Shown here: in pieces, positions 49,781 through 58,435 of the stretch
How the letters are laid out: every line of letters starts with the position of its first letter
Numbering within the stretch: position 1 is the stretch's first letter
DNA from: Candidatus Contendibacter sp.
Lineage (GTDB): Bacteria; Pseudomonadota; Gammaproteobacteria; Competibacterales; Competibacteraceae
Direction of reading: 5' to 3'
Assembly: GCA_029624765.1 (NCBI GenBank)
Contig: JARSSO010000045.1
Span: 186,001 to 250,000 of the forward strand
DNA length: 64,000 nucleotides
Position numbers and translations under genes: made by a program
Notes under the pieces: generated by a model
The model's input: only the letters and a program-made list of their open reading frames with translations
Database searches by the model: none
Told to the model about the DNA's origin: nothing

Positions 49781-50632
49781 ATGGCGTTTTGGCAACGTCT
49801 GCGGGAAGACATCTACTCGGTATTCGACCGCGATCCAGCGGCGCGCAATGTCCTTGAGGTCCTCACCGCCTATCCGGGCATCCACGCCGTGCTGTTCCAC
49901 CGGTTCAATCATGCCCTGTGGAATCTGGGACTGAAGTGGCTGGCGCGCTTCCTGTCGGCCATCGCTCGCTGGCTGACCGGGATCGAGATCCATCCGGGCG
50001 CCCGGATCGGCCGGCGCTTCTTCATCGACCACGGCATGGGCGTGGTCATCGGCGAAACCGCCGAGATCGGTGACGATTGCACCCTCTATCAGGGCGTCAC
50101 CCTGGGCGGCACCAGTTGGAACAAGGGCAAGCGCCACCCCACGCTGGGCAACAACGTCGTGATCGGGGCCGGCGCCAAGGTACTGGGGCCGTTCAAGGTC
50201 GGCGACCATGCCCGCATCGGCTCCAACTCGGTGGTCATCAAGGAGGTGCCCGCCCGCGCCACGGTGGTCGGCGTGCCGGGCCGGGTGGTTGAGGCCAGCG
50301 GCGACGCAACCGACGACCTGCGCCGGGAAATCGCCCGCAAGCTCGGGTTCGACGCCTACGGCGCCACTCCCGATCAGCCCGATCCCGAGGCTCACGCCAT
50401 CAACCGGATGCTGGACCATATTCACGTCCTGGATCGCACCGTCCGCCAGCTCTGCCAAACGCTGCGCGACGCGGGCATCGATCCGGGCGAACCGTGTCTG
50501 CCCGAGTTGAACGGCTGCGCGCTGCACTCGGCGGCCAGCCAGGAGGGCTGGTCCAGGCCCGGCGATCCGGGCGCGACTCCGGCCGAACGAACGCCGGCGC
50601 TTCGGCCTGAACGCGGCCATGTTGGAACTTAG
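49781..50632 (+). CDS. cysE: Serine O-acetyltransferase
   Basis: A 283-residue enzyme making O-acetylserine, the carbon skeleton of cysteine. N-terminal helical region '[18 protein letters not shown]', then the left-handed beta-helix with hexapeptide repeats and the active-site '[20 protein letters not shown]' (His and Asp) followed by '[18 protein letters not shown]'. It is the shorter-N-terminus EpsC/CysE type found with iron-sulfur genes. The C-terminal ~60 residues are a low-complexity extension. The stop overlaps the IscU-like gene by 14 bases, linking cysteine supply to Fe-S assembly. Confidence 0.94.
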   Translation: MAFWQRLREDIYSVFDRDPAARNVLEVLTAYPGIHAVLFHRFNHALWNLGLKWLARFLSAIARWLTGIEIHPGARIGRRFFIDHGMGVVIGETAEIGDDCTLYQGVTLGGTSWNKGKRHPTLGNNVVIGAGAKVLGPFKVGDHARIGSNSVVIKEVPARATVVGVPGRVVEASGDATDDLRREIARKLGFDAYGATPDQPDPEAHAINRMLDHIHVLDRTVRQLCQTLRDAGIDPGEPCLPELNGCALHSAASQEGWSRPGDPGATPAERTPALRPERGHVGT

Positions 50633-51032
50633 CGAGGCGGCGCGCGCTCATTTTGAGCACCCGCGCCATGTTGGCGCGCTGGACGCGGACGCCCCCGACG
50701 TGGCGATGGCCCGGGTGGGCGAACCGGTCAGCGGCGCCATCCTGCAACTGCATCTGCGAATCGGCGCGGAGGGGTCGATCACTGCCGCCCGGTTTAAGGC
50801 TTATGGTTGCGGCTGGCTCATCGCCTGCGGCTCGCTGCTGGCCGAACGGCTCCAGGGCCGGACGCTGGAGCGGGCCGCGCGCTTGCGGCATTACGAACTG
50901 GTCGAGACCCTCGACGTCCCGCCGGAGAAGCTGTATTGCGCCGTGCTGGCCGAAACCGCGCTCAAAAAGGCGCTGCGCGCTGGCCCCACGCAACCAACTC
51001 CACCCGTCGCCGTCCAATCCGATCATCTCTAA
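50619..51032 (+). CDS. IscU/NifU-N-like Fe-S scaffold, degenerate
   Basis: A 137-residue protein clearly of the IscU family: '[17 protein letters not shown]', '[18 protein letters not shown]', '[20 protein letters not shown]'. E. coli IscU holds its cluster with Cys37, Cys63 and Cys106 plus Asp39. Here the first site 'GAPACGD' reads 'GEPVSGA': Cys37 becomes Ser38 and Asp39 becomes Ala40. Cys64 and Cys107 are kept, and an additional Cys70 is present. It may build a different kind of cluster site, or be a carrier rather than a scaffold. Genes before and after are cysE and an IscA-type gene. Confidence 0.88.
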   Translation: MLELSEAARAHFEHPRHVGALDADAPDVAMARVGEPVSGAILQLHLRIGAEGSITAARFKAYGCGWLIACGSLLAERLQGRTLERAARLRHYELVETLDVPPEKLYCAVLAETALKKALRAGPTQPTPPVAVQSDHL

Positions 51033-51057
51033 AACGCCTTCATCCGGAGAAACCGCC

Positions 51058-51381
51058 ATGACGATCACCCTTACCGAAACCGCCGCCGCCCGTGCCCGCG
51101 TCTTTCTGGCCAAAAAGGAACAGGCGCGGGGCCTGCGGCTGGGCGTGCGCAACACCGGTTGTTCCGGCTACATGTACACCGTTGGACTGGCCGACGCGAT
51201 TGCTCCCGACGACGAAGTGTTCGAATCGCGGGGAATCAAGGTCGTGGTCAGCGCCACGAACCTGCCCTATCTGGACGGCATGGAAGTGGACTACGCTAAA
51301 CAGGGACTCAACGAAGGTTTTCGCTTCCACAACCCCAACGCCAAGAATCAGTGCGGCTGCGGGGAAAGCTTCAGCGTTTGA
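51058..51381 (+). CDS. IscA-type iron-sulfur assembly protein
   Basis: A 107-residue A-type carrier that hands Fe-S clusters to target proteins. The three cysteine ligands are all present: Cys35 in 'GVRNTGCSGYMY' and Cys98/Cys100 in 'NQCGCGESF'. 'DGMEVDYAKQGLNEGFRFHNPNA' before them is typical of IscA. It lies 25 bases after the IscU-like gene. No IscR, IscS, HscA/B or ferredoxin is nearby, so this is a short satellite cluster rather than the main isc operon. Confidence 0.93.
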   Translation: MTITLTETAAARARVFLAKKEQARGLRLGVRNTGCSGYMYTVGLADAIAPDDEVFESRGIKVVVSATNLPYLDGMEVDYAKQGLNEGFRFHNPNAKNQCGCGESFSV

Positions 51382-51962
51382 ACGAGGCTGGGGTCAAGGG
51401 AACAGGAGCGCCATCGGCTTTTCCATCGCCAAGACGTCCCCTGCCCCAAACGTTTTTGGCCGCCCTCGGTGCCGTGGCGCTGGCGGGTTGTGCCGCGCTG
51501 GAAAGCGGCTTTGGCGCGGCGGCCACGACCACCTCCCCGCGGATCGGGGATGCCGGGCCGACAGCCATGCCGCCGACTCCTTCGCCGGCACCTGTCACTA
51601 CTAAACCACCGAGCCCGGCGTTCGTCGAGGAGCGCGCCCGGCAAGCTTACGAAACCGGCCGCTGGGACGTGGCGGAGGGTTACTATCTGCAATGGATCCG
51701 GCTGCAACCCAACGACGCTGGACCCTGGTTTCAACTCGGCAATCTGTACGCCGAGCAGGGGCGGCTGGATGCGGCGGAACGCGCCTACCGGGAGGCGCTG
51801 CGCCGCCGCGACGAGGCCCGAACCCTGCACAATCTTGGCTTGGTGCAGGTCAGGCTGGGCGTCGGCGCTCTGCGCGAGGCGCAACGACGCCTGCCACCGG
51901 ACGATCCGGCGCGTCGGGAAACGCGCGAGTTCCTGCAAACGCTCCTGGAAGCGGCGCAATGA
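51378..51962 (+). CDS. TPR lipoprotein
   Basis: About 194 residues. A lipobox 'AVALAGC' ends at about residue 39 from the TTG at 51378, followed by a Thr/Pro-rich spacer and three tetratricopeptide-like helices ('AFVEERARQAYETGRWDVAEG', shortened here; 'PWFQLGNLYAEQGRLDAAER'; 'TLHNLGLVQVRLG'). TPR lipoproteins scaffold protein complexes in the periplasm. The start is uncertain: TTG at 51378 overlaps the iscA-like stop, a GTG lies at 51351, and a start nearer to the lipobox would give a more usual signal peptide length. Confidence 0.72.
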   Translation: MNEAGVKGTGAPSAFPSPRRPLPQTFLAALGAVALAGCAALESGFGAAATTTSPRIGDAGPTAMPPTPSPAPVTTKPPSPAFVEERARQAYETGRWDVAEGYYLQWIRLQPNDAGPWFQLGNLYAEQGRLDAAERAYREALRRRDEARTLHNLGLVQVRLGVGALREAQRRLPPDDPARRETREFLQTLLEAAQ

Positions 51963-52013
51963 CCGGAAGCGGACAATCCAGCGCCGCGGGTTCAATCAGT
52001 GGGAGGACGTGAC

Positions 52014-52451
52014 ATGACGTACCAACACATTCTGTTCGCGGCCGATTTTTCCGACGATGCGCTCCAGGTGGGAGAACGCGCCCGGGAGATCGCCCGGCGC
52101 TGCGGGGCGCGCTTGAGCCTGATTCACGTGGTCGAGGACCTCAACATCAGCCTGGGCGGGGGCTACGAATTGCTGCCGGTCTTGCCGGAACTGCCCGACG
52201 AAGCCTTGCTGCGGGAAGCGCGGGAGTTGCTTGGGGAACTGGCGCGGCGGCTGGACGCGGAGGATGCCGAAAAATGGGTGGTCAGCGCGCCGTCCACCAA
52301 GGAAGGCATTCTCGGCGCGGCCCGGGATCACGGCGTGGATCTGATCGTGGTCGGCAGCCACGGTCGCCATGGGCTGGCGCTGCTGCTGGGCTCGACCGCC
52401 AACGCCGTGCTGCATGGAGCGCCTTGCGACGTGCTGGCGGTAAGGATTTGA
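52014..52451 (+). CDS. Universal stress protein (UspA family)
   Basis: A 145-residue single-domain Usp. The ATP-binding loop is intact: 'VVGSHGRHGLALLLGSTANAVL' follows the G-2x-G-9x-G(S/T) rule, so it is of the nucleotide-binding class. 'YQHILFAADFSDDA' at the start and the last strand 'APCDVLAVRI' are usual. It lies 51 bases after the TPR lipoprotein with GTGGGAGGACG upstream of the ATG. Likely a general stress gene. Confidence 0.93.
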   Translation: MTYQHILFAADFSDDALQVGERAREIARRCGARLSLIHVVEDLNISLGGGYELLPVLPELPDEALLREARELLGELARRLDAEDAEKWVVSAPSTKEGILGAARDHGVDLIVVGSHGRHGLALLLGSTANAVLHGAPCDVLAVRI

Positions 52452-52468
52452 GGCTTCAAGGCCAACGG

Positions 52469-53380
52469 CTAACCGCTAACCGCCTTCAGCCTTTCCTCCT
52501 CCTCCGGTTGCGGCGCCACGTCCACCGACACCTCCAGCGAATGCGTGCCGCCGCCGGTCATGACGCCCTTGAGCGGCGCGACATCGCCGTAATCCCGCCC
52601 CCAGGCCAGCGTGATATGTTTTTCTCCGGGCATGCAATCGTTGGTCGGGTCGAATTCCGCCCAGCCGACGCCGGGCACATAGACCGCCAGCCAGGCGTGG
52701 GAGGCGTCCGCCCCGACCAGGCGCGGCTGGCCCGGCGGGGGCAGCGTTTCCAGGTAGCCGCTGACGTAGCGCGCCGCCAGCCCCAGGCCGCGCAGGCAGG
52801 CCATCGCCAGATGGGCGAAATCCTGGCAGACCCCACGCCGCTCGGCGAGCACTTGGTCCAGTGGGGTAGCGATCGTGGTGAAATGCGGATCGTAGGTAAA
52901 TTCCTGGTGAATGCGCCGGTTCAGATCGGCCACGGCCTCCAGCAACGGCCGGCCCGGTGGAAAGCTCGGCGCCGCGTATTCTTGAAACGGCGGCGCGGCG
53001 ACCACGAAGGGCGAGTCCAGCGTAAAGTGCCGGGCTTCGATGATCTCCGGATCCGCGTCTTCCCGCAACGCCGCCAGCGCCTGCTCCCAGGAAGGCGACG
53101 AGCCGGATTCGGCGAACGGCCGCGCGGGCAGCACCCGCACCCCGGTGGCGACCGTAACGTCCAGCTCCTGATGGATATCCTGAATGACGAAATACAGCAC
53201 CCGGTTACCGAAAAAATCCCGCCGCTCCACCGAAAGGGCCGGGCGCGGGCGAATCGTGAGCCGGCTGGGATGGCATTGTTGCCAAGCGGCCTCCCGTGGC
53301 AGCAACCGCGCTTCGTTGTGACACAGGGCTACGTCATTGCTGTAGCGATAGACGGTGCGGTGGGTGATCAGGTACTTCAT
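52469..53380 (-). CDS. Transglutaminase-like cysteine peptidase family protein
   Basis: A 303-residue protein: N-terminal beta region ('MKYLITHRTVYRYSNDVAL', 'HNEARLLPRE') and a transglutaminase core with the nucleophile in 'RRGVCQDFAHLAMACLRGLG', the histidine in 'DASHAWLAVYVPGVGW' and the aspartate in 'EFDPTND'. It belongs to the family always found next to ATP-grasp and Alpha-E proteins, a set predicted to make or modify peptides. Its ATG overlaps the stop of the ATP-grasp/Alpha-E gene (53377-53380). No signal peptide, so cytosolic. Confidence 0.93.
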   Translation of the reverse strand: MKYLITHRTVYRYSNDVALCHNEARLLPREAAWQQCHPSRLTIRPRPALSVERRDFFGNRVLYFVIQDIHQELDVTVATGVRVLPARPFAESGSSPSWEQALAALREDADPEIIEARHFTLDSPFVVAAPPFQEYAAPSFPPGRPLLEAVADLNRRIHQEFTYDPHFTTIATPLDQVLAERRGVCQDFAHLAMACLRGLGLAARYVSGYLETLPPPGQPRLVGADASHAWLAVYVPGVGWAEFDPTNDCMPGEKHITLAWGRDYGDVAPLKGVMTGGGTHSLEVSVDVAPQPEEEERLKAVSG

Positions 53381-55941
53381 GGCTTCATGGCGATCAATTG
53401 CCGGGGAACCTCGGCGTGGCTGAAATGGCTGTGGGTCAGCGCGTCGGAAAGCTCCAGCAAGGGGCGCCGCAAGGCTTCCAGCAGCCGGGACAATTCGGCG
53501 TTGGCATGGGTGCTGTCGGGAGACAGGTCGGCCAGCGCCTCGATGTCGGCCAGTTGCAAGGTGGTGGTGGCTTCCAAAATCAACCGTTCCTCGGCGCTGC
53601 GGTATGGGGAGCCGCCGGCCTGATGCAGCCGGCCGATGTGGCGATGCAGCCGCCGCAACTGGTAACCGACGGCGCGCGGGTTGTCCTCGTCGAACAGCAG
53701 CAGATCGATGATGGCGGTCGGGTGCAGCGCCGAGCGGTAGCGCCGCCGGTAGGCGGTCAGATTGTCGGTGATGGTCAACACCACTTCCCACAGCGGCAGA
53801 CCCGGATTGCGGGCGGTGATGAAGGCCAGATGGAATAGATCCAGGGTGCGCAGCACCCGCTCCAGATAACGGCCGATGTCGAGAAACAGCCAGCCCTGGT
53901 GATGCGGCAGGGTTTCGTTGTTCAAGCCGCAAAATCCCGCGACCAGCATCAAGTGCTCTTCCAGCAGTTCGCGCGCCTGCCGCGCGCCCAGGTTCGCCGG
54001 CGGATCCTGAATCCGCTGCTGCAACCGATTGAGCAGGCGCCAGCTATCGTCGCCCAGATGGTTGCGTACCGCCCGCCCGGTGCGCAGCATTCCGTCCAGG
54101 GTGATCCGCAGGCCGCCGGGATGGTCCGCGTCCACCATCGGACCGAGCAACGCTTGCCGCAAGGCGAAAAAGCGGGCGCGCGGCGATTCCGCCACCGGCG
54201 GCGCCGGGATGTCCAGGGCATCGAGCAGATCGTCCAGACAACGCTCGTCGGTGTTGTCCTGCTCCCATTCCAGCAACCGCCCGAACGCTTCCCGCAACAG
54301 GCGGGCGGTGCCATCCAGCCGTTCGCTGTAGCGACCCAGCCAGTACAGATTGTCGGCCACCCGGCTGGGCAGGTCGCCGCCGTCGCGGGTGACGAAAATG
54401 GGACCGTAGCTCTGGCGCAGCAGGGTGACGTGCTTCTGCGGCGTCGGCGCCAGCACCCACCAGTCCTTGCTGATGCCGCCCTGTCGCACCGCCGCCTGCA
54501 AGGTCTCCAACCCCGAGGAGACTCGGGCCAGACCGCCCGGCATGGCCCGGTAACCGTCGCCGTCAACGACCGTGAAACCGCGCAACATGACCGGCCGCGG
54601 TGTCAATTGGCCATCCTCCAGCACCGGGGCGGTGGACAGGGGCAGCATTTCCCGGCCAACATAAAGATGTGGGGCAGCCTGGATGCGCTCCACCAGGCGC
54701 GCCCGGGCCGTCGCATCGAGTTGGGAACCATCCCAGCGGGGCTGGTCGGGCAGGATCGAATGCACCACCAGCCGTTCCAGCTGGGCCAGGACATGGCCAC
54801 GGTCGTCGGGATTGCCGCACCACCAAGTCGGTAGCGACGGCAGCTTCAGATCCTCGCCCAGCAGTTGCCGGCACAGCAGCGGCAAGAAAGCGGCCAAACC
54901 GGGATTTTCGATCAGGCCGCTGCCCAGGGCGTTGGCCAGCGCGACATGACCACCGCGCGCCGCTTGCAGCAGGCCGGGAACGCCCAGCAGGGAATCGCCG
55001 CGCAGTTCCAGCGGGTCGCACCAGGCGTCCGCCACCCGCCGCAGGATCACGTCCACCGGCCGCAAACCGCCCAGCGTCTTCAACCAGACCCGACCGTCCC
55101 GCACCGCCAGATCCTCGCCCTCGACCAGACTGAGCGACAGGTAGTTGGCCAGATAGGCGTGCTCGAAGTAGACCGGGCTGTTGGGGCCGGGAGTCAGCAA
55201 CACCACATGGGGATTTTCGGGATGGTGACGCGCCAGCCTGGCCAAGGTGGCGCGCTCGGTTTCCAGAAAACTGGCCAGCCGACGCAACGGCGCATTGCGG
55301 TAAAGCATTGGCAGCGCCCGCGCCAGGATGATCCGGTTCTCCAGCGTGTAGCCCGCGCCGGAAGGCGACTGGGCGCGGTCGCCGTAGACCCGGAACACGC
55401 CGTCCGGGCCGCGGGCGAGGTCCATGCCATGAAAAATCAGCCAGCGACTGCCGGCTGGCAGAGCCTGGTGGCACGGATGGAGAAACCCGGGACAGGCGTA
55501 GACCAGTTCCGGCGGCAGCCAACCCTGGCGCAGCGCCAGCCGTCGATCGTAAATGTCCGCCAGCAGGGCGTTCAGCAGGCGCGAACGTTGCTCCATCCCC
55601 GCCGCCAGGACGGTCCACTCCTCGCCGGTCATCAGCAGGGGAACGATATCCACCCGCCACTGGCGCGGCGCGGCGTGGGGGTCGCCGTAGCTGTTGTAGG
55701 TGACGCCGTCCGCTTGCAGCAGACGCTGGACCTCGGCATGGCGGCGCTCCAGTTCCTCGCCCCCGGTTTCTGCCAAAAACCGTGCCAACTCGCACCAGTG
55801 GGAGCGCAGGACGCCGGACGCCGCGCACATCTCGTCGTAACCGGACTCGGGGACCGGGTAGTGGTCGCGCCAGATATCGCCGGGCGTGCTCGGAACGTCG
55901 GGATAAGCGAGGGAGACGGCTTCGATCATGAACTTTTCCAT
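53377..55941 (-). CDS. Circularly permuted ATP-grasp protein fused to an Alpha-E domain
   Basis: An 854-residue cytosolic protein combining two modules that are separate proteins in most genomes. Residues about 75-470 form the circularly permuted type-2 ATP-grasp region ('GVTYNSYGDPHAAPRQWRVD', 'YVYGDRAQSPSGAGY', 'VVLLTPGPNSPVYFEHAYLA', 'NPGLAAFLPLLCRQLLGEDL'); residues about 515-850 are the Alpha-E helical domain starting 'NLYWLGRYSERLDG'. ATP-grasp enzymes join carboxyl to amino groups; this pair with a transglutaminase has been proposed to synthesise or modify peptides of unknown identity. Confidence 0.93.
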   Translation of the reverse strand: MEKFMIEAVSLAYPDVPSTPGDIWRDHYPVPESGYDEMCAASGVLRSHWCELARFLAETGGEELERRHAEVQRLLQADGVTYNSYGDPHAAPRQWRVDIVPLLMTGEEWTVLAAGMEQRSRLLNALLADIYDRRLALRQGWLPPELVYACPGFLHPCHQALPAGSRWLIFHGMDLARGPDGVFRVYGDRAQSPSGAGYTLENRIILARALPMLYRNAPLRRLASFLETERATLARLARHHPENPHVVLLTPGPNSPVYFEHAYLANYLSLSLVEGEDLAVRDGRVWLKTLGGLRPVDVILRRVADAWCDPLELRGDSLLGVPGLLQAARGGHVALANALGSGLIENPGLAAFLPLLCRQLLGEDLKLPSLPTWWCGNPDDRGHVLAQLERLVVHSILPDQPRWDGSQLDATARARLVERIQAAPHLYVGREMLPLSTAPVLEDGQLTPRPVMLRGFTVVDGDGYRAMPGGLARVSSGLETLQAAVRQGGISKDWWVLAPTPQKHVTLLRQSYGPIFVTRDGGDLPSRVADNLYWLGRYSERLDGTARLLREAFGRLLEWEQDNTDERCLDDLLDALDIPAPPVAESPRARFFALRQALLGPMVDADHPGGLRITLDGMLRTGRAVRNHLGDDSWRLLNRLQQRIQDPPANLGARQARELLEEHLMLVAGFCGLNNETLPHHQGWLFLDIGRYLERVLRTLDLFHLAFITARNPGLPLWEVVLTITDNLTAYRRRYRSALHPTAIIDLLLFDEDNPRAVGYQLRRLHRHIGRLHQAGGSPYRSAEERLILEATTTLQLADIEALADLSPDSTHANAELSRLLEALRRPLLELSDALTHSHFSHAEVPRQLIAMKP

Positions 55942-56070
55942 GGAGAGGAACGGCTCGCCACCTCGCCCGCCGCCGCGACCCGGCCTGGGGTTCGCGCGGG
56001 GGCGGGCGGCGCGGGAACGGCGACACCACCGACGGCGCGGTTTGAAAAGGGCAACGGCGCGGGAGCGGCG

Positions 56071-56433
56071 CTAGGCGCGGGAACGGGTGTTGGCGCGGCG
56101 CAACCGCTCGGCCATGACCCGCATCACTTGCAGGGCGAACAGCGGCGTGCGCTGCACCAGATTCAAAAAGTGCTGCCGGGTAATCAGGGTGAGCACGCAA
56201 TCGGTGCGGGCGACCGCCCTCGCGCTGCGCGGTCTGTCGTCGATCAGCGCCAACTCCCCCAAAATGCCGCCGACCTCCACCGTTTCCAAAACCTGGCTGT
56301 CGGCCACGATATCCGCCTGGCCCTCGGCCACGATATAGAGACAGTCGCCCGGCTCGCCCTCCCGAAAGATGATCTCGCCCTGGGCGAAGGATTGGTATTT
56401 CTCGATCTGGTTCGAGGGATCCTGATGTGGCAT
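56071..56433 (-). CDS. Single-domain cyclic-nucleotide-binding protein
   Basis: A 120-residue protein made of a cNMP-binding beta-roll: 'FAQGEIIFREGEPGDCLYIV' at the start, 'GGILGELALIDDRPRSARAVA' as the phosphate-binding cassette (Glu, Arg-Ser-Ala), and a C-terminal helix ending 'RLRRANTRSRA'. No DNA-binding helix-turn-helix follows, so it is not a Crp-type regulator by itself; it may act as a ligand-sensing subunit. It lies 129 bases upstream of the ATP-grasp/Alpha-E gene on the same strand and could be part of that operon. Start ATG at 56433; a longer in-frame frame exists upstream but looks non-coding. Confidence 0.85.
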   Translation of the reverse strand: MPHQDPSNQIEKYQSFAQGEIIFREGEPGDCLYIVAEGQADIVADSQVLETVEVGGILGELALIDDRPRSARAVARTDCVLTLITRQHFLNLVQRTPLFALQVMRVMAERLRRANTRSRA

Positions 56434-56629
56434 GGAGCGAGTCCTCCTCGCGCAATGAGGATCTATGAAGACGGTTGCCAGCTCCTTGCACCTTGGCACA
56501 CTGGCCAGCGGATGCGATAATCTCATGACAGTCTGGCCTGTTTCCAGTTTAGCCCACTTCACGGAGGGTACGATAGCATGACCTTTCCCCCTCCCACCCA
56601 AGATCCGTTTTCCTTTTTGGAGCATGGTC

Positions 56630-56950
56630 ATGCAGGATGGCGTGGAAAAACGGCGCTTCGCCCGCACCGAGGTCAACGCGGCGGTCCAGTACCGCCTTGC
56701 CGACGGCGAGGCGGCGCGCGACGGCTGGCTGGGCAACATCAGCGCGGGCGGCGTTCTATTATGGGCCGAGGATGAATTGCCGGTCGGAACCACGCTGTAT
56801 CTGCGCATCAGGGCCGAGGAACTGGGGGACACGGAAATGGAGGTGACCGCGACCATCGTGCGCCTGGTGCCCGCGCGGCAAGATGGACGGCTTGGGTACG
56901 GCTGCCGGTTCGACGCGATTTACAGCGGCCCCTTCGTCGATGCGGGTTGA
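56630..56950 (+). CDS. PilZ domain protein
   Basis: A 106-residue protein that is almost wholly one PilZ domain, the c-di-GMP receptor fold. 'KRRFARTEVNAAVQY' holds the RxxxR motif and 'GNISAGGVLLWAE' the (D/N)xSxxG motif, so both c-di-GMP contact sites are present. GGAG at 56619-56622 suits the ATG at 56630 better than the one at 56624. It is followed by the DegV gene after 11 bases. A link between c-di-GMP and the neighbouring cNMP-binding gene is possible, but the two are read in opposite directions. Confidence 0.88.
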   Translation: MQDGVEKRRFARTEVNAAVQYRLADGEAARDGWLGNISAGGVLLWAEDELPVGTTLYLRIRAEELGDTEMEVTATIVRLVPARQDGRLGYGCRFDAIYSGPFVDAG

Positions 56951-56961
56951 GTGCCGCGACG

Positions 56962-57894
56962 ATGAAAACGGCGGTGGTGATTGACTCGGCCTGCGATCTG
57001 CCAGCCAGCTACATTCAGCAGCATCAACTGTATCTGCTGCCACACCGGGTGATCGTGGGCGACCAGATCCTGACCGATACCCGCGACGTCAATCTGACGC
57101 TGGCCTTTCATCACCGTCACGCCGTCCAGTCGCGGAACTGGGAAGCGGCGGTCGATCCCTGCTCGGTCAACGTCATCGCCGAGCTGTTCTTGAATCGTCT
57201 GGTCATCGACCACGATCGGGCGATTCTGCTCACGATCTCGCAAACCCGCAGCCAGTTGTTCCAGAACGCGACCGAAGCGTCGTTCGCCGTCGTGCGCGGT
57301 TATCGCGAACGGCGCCAGCGCGCCGGACTGAACACGCCGTTCCAGCTCAACGTGCTCGACAGCCGGACGGCCTTCGCCGGCCAGGCGGTGCTGGCGCTTG
57401 AGGTGATCCGGTTGTTGCAAAATCCCGATTTGCCCTTTGGCGAACTGCGCCGGCAGGCGGAGGCGTTCCGGCGCTACATCCGCTGTTACGTCCTGTTCGA
57501 CAGCCTGTCCCACCTTCGCTATCAGGCCGGCGGGAAGGGCGGGAATGACATCGGGTTTTTCGCCTACCATCTCGGCTCGCTGTTGGGCGTCAAGCCGGTC
57601 GCCCGCTTCGTGGAAGGCGAAACCGAGCTGGTGCTGAAGGCGCGCGGTTTCGAGCGCGCCCTGGCCGGCCTGTTTGAGCACGCCAAACTGGAAATCGATC
57701 AGGGTCTGCGCAATTCACTGGTCGTGCTCAGCTACGCCGGCGATCCGCAAGGACTCCAGCGCAAGCGCGCCTTCATCGAGTTCGAGCGCCATGCCCGGCG
57801 ATGGGGCATCGAGGTCTTGGTCTCGATCATGAGCGCCACCGGCAGCGCCTATCTTGGCCCCAACTCGATTTCGCTGGCTTTCGCCGCCGCCTGA
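56962..57894 (+). CDS. DegV family fatty-acid-binding protein
   Basis: A 310-residue protein of the DegV family: 'TAVVIDSACDLPASYIQQH' at the start, 'ILLTISQTRSQLFQNA' with the fatty-acid carboxylate contact (Thr/Ser), and 'FQLNVLDSRTAFAGQAVLALE' in the middle. In Firmicutes, DegV-type FakB proteins hold fatty acids for phosphorylation by FakA; no FakA-type kinase gene is seen here. The ATG at 56962 follows the PilZ stop by 11 bases; a TTG five codons upstream is less likely. Confidence 0.88.
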   Translation: MKTAVVIDSACDLPASYIQQHQLYLLPHRVIVGDQILTDTRDVNLTLAFHHRHAVQSRNWEAAVDPCSVNVIAELFLNRLVIDHDRAILLTISQTRSQLFQNATEASFAVVRGYRERRQRAGLNTPFQLNVLDSRTAFAGQAVLALEVIRLLQNPDLPFGELRRQAEAFRRYIRCYVLFDSLSHLRYQAGGKGGNDIGFFAYHLGSLLGVKPVARFVEGETELVLKARGFERALAGLFEHAKLEIDQGLRNSLVVLSYAGDPQGLQRKRAFIEFERHARRWGIEVLVSIMSATGSAYLGPNSISLAFAAA

Positions 57895-58122
57895 CTTCCA
57901 GATCCGGATGACCGACCGGTTGCCGAAGAATCGGCTTGCTTCATCCCGGTTCTTCACCTATAGTGGCGTCGTATGATTCTCAAGCAAGTGAATTTGCTCG
58001 TTCATTGCAACTCCCCTCGGTCGGCAGTTCCGTTCGTCATATTCCCTGCCTTGATTTTCGTGCGGCTTGTTTGGGTGATCGCCCCGACTGTTCAATAGTC
58101 CTTCAGTTTTCAGGAATCTCGC
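57895..58122. promoter_or_regulatory. Upstream region of the cold-shock gene
   Basis: The 228 bases between degV and the csp gene contain no coding frame that I trust. Long 5' leaders that refold with temperature are usual for csp genes. No perfect cold box or promoter hexamers could be assigned by eye. Confidence 0.3.
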
Positions 58123-58329
58123 ATGTCCACTGGTACCGTGAAATGGTTTAACGAATCGAAGGGTTTTGGTTTTATCTCGCCTGACGATGGTGGCGACGAT
58201 TTGTTCGCGCATTTTTCCGCGATTCAGGCGCGGGGATTCAAGACGCTCAGGGAAAATCAGAAGGTTTCCTTCGATGTGGCGACCGGCCCCAAGGGCAAGC
58301 AGGCCACCAACATCCGTCCGATCGATTAA
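58123..58329 (+). CDS. Cold-shock protein (CspA family)
   Basis: A 68-residue single-stranded nucleic-acid-binding protein. RNP1 is 'KGFGFIS' (13-19) and RNP2 is 'DLFAHFSAI' (26-34), with '[12 protein letters not shown]' at the start. The RNP2 valine found in most members is alanine here ('FAHFS' for 'FVHFS'). It acts as an RNA chaperone. A strong terminator follows at once, so it is monocistronic. AGGAATCTCGC before the ATG is a weak ribosome-binding site. Confidence 0.95.
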   Translation: MSTGTVKWFNESKGFGFISPDDGGDDLFAHFSAIQARGFKTLRENQKVSFDVATGPKGKQATNIRPID

Positions 58330-58347
58330 CCCCGCCCGGATTCCGAA

Positions 58348-58373
58348 AGCCCGGCCAGCGCCGGGCTTTTTTT
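58348..58373 (+). terminator. Rho-independent terminator after the cold-shock gene
   Basis: AGCCCGGC and GCCGGGCT form an eight-pair stem with a CAGC loop, followed by a run of T to 58373, about 18 bases past the stop codon. Confidence 0.93.
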
Positions 58374-58435
58374 GCGCCTGGACGGCGGACAGCGCGCATT
58401 CCGTTCCGTTCAATCCGAACCGCCGCCATGGGACA

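Noticed and set aside
50619-51381. Complete isc operon
   Set aside because: IscR, IscS, HscB/HscA and ferredoxin are all absent; only cysE, an IscU-like and an IscA-like gene are here.
54563-56491. Long alternative minus-strand frame across the ATP-grasp part
   Set aside because: Shifted shadow of the real gene, Arg/Gly/Pro-rich, no motif.
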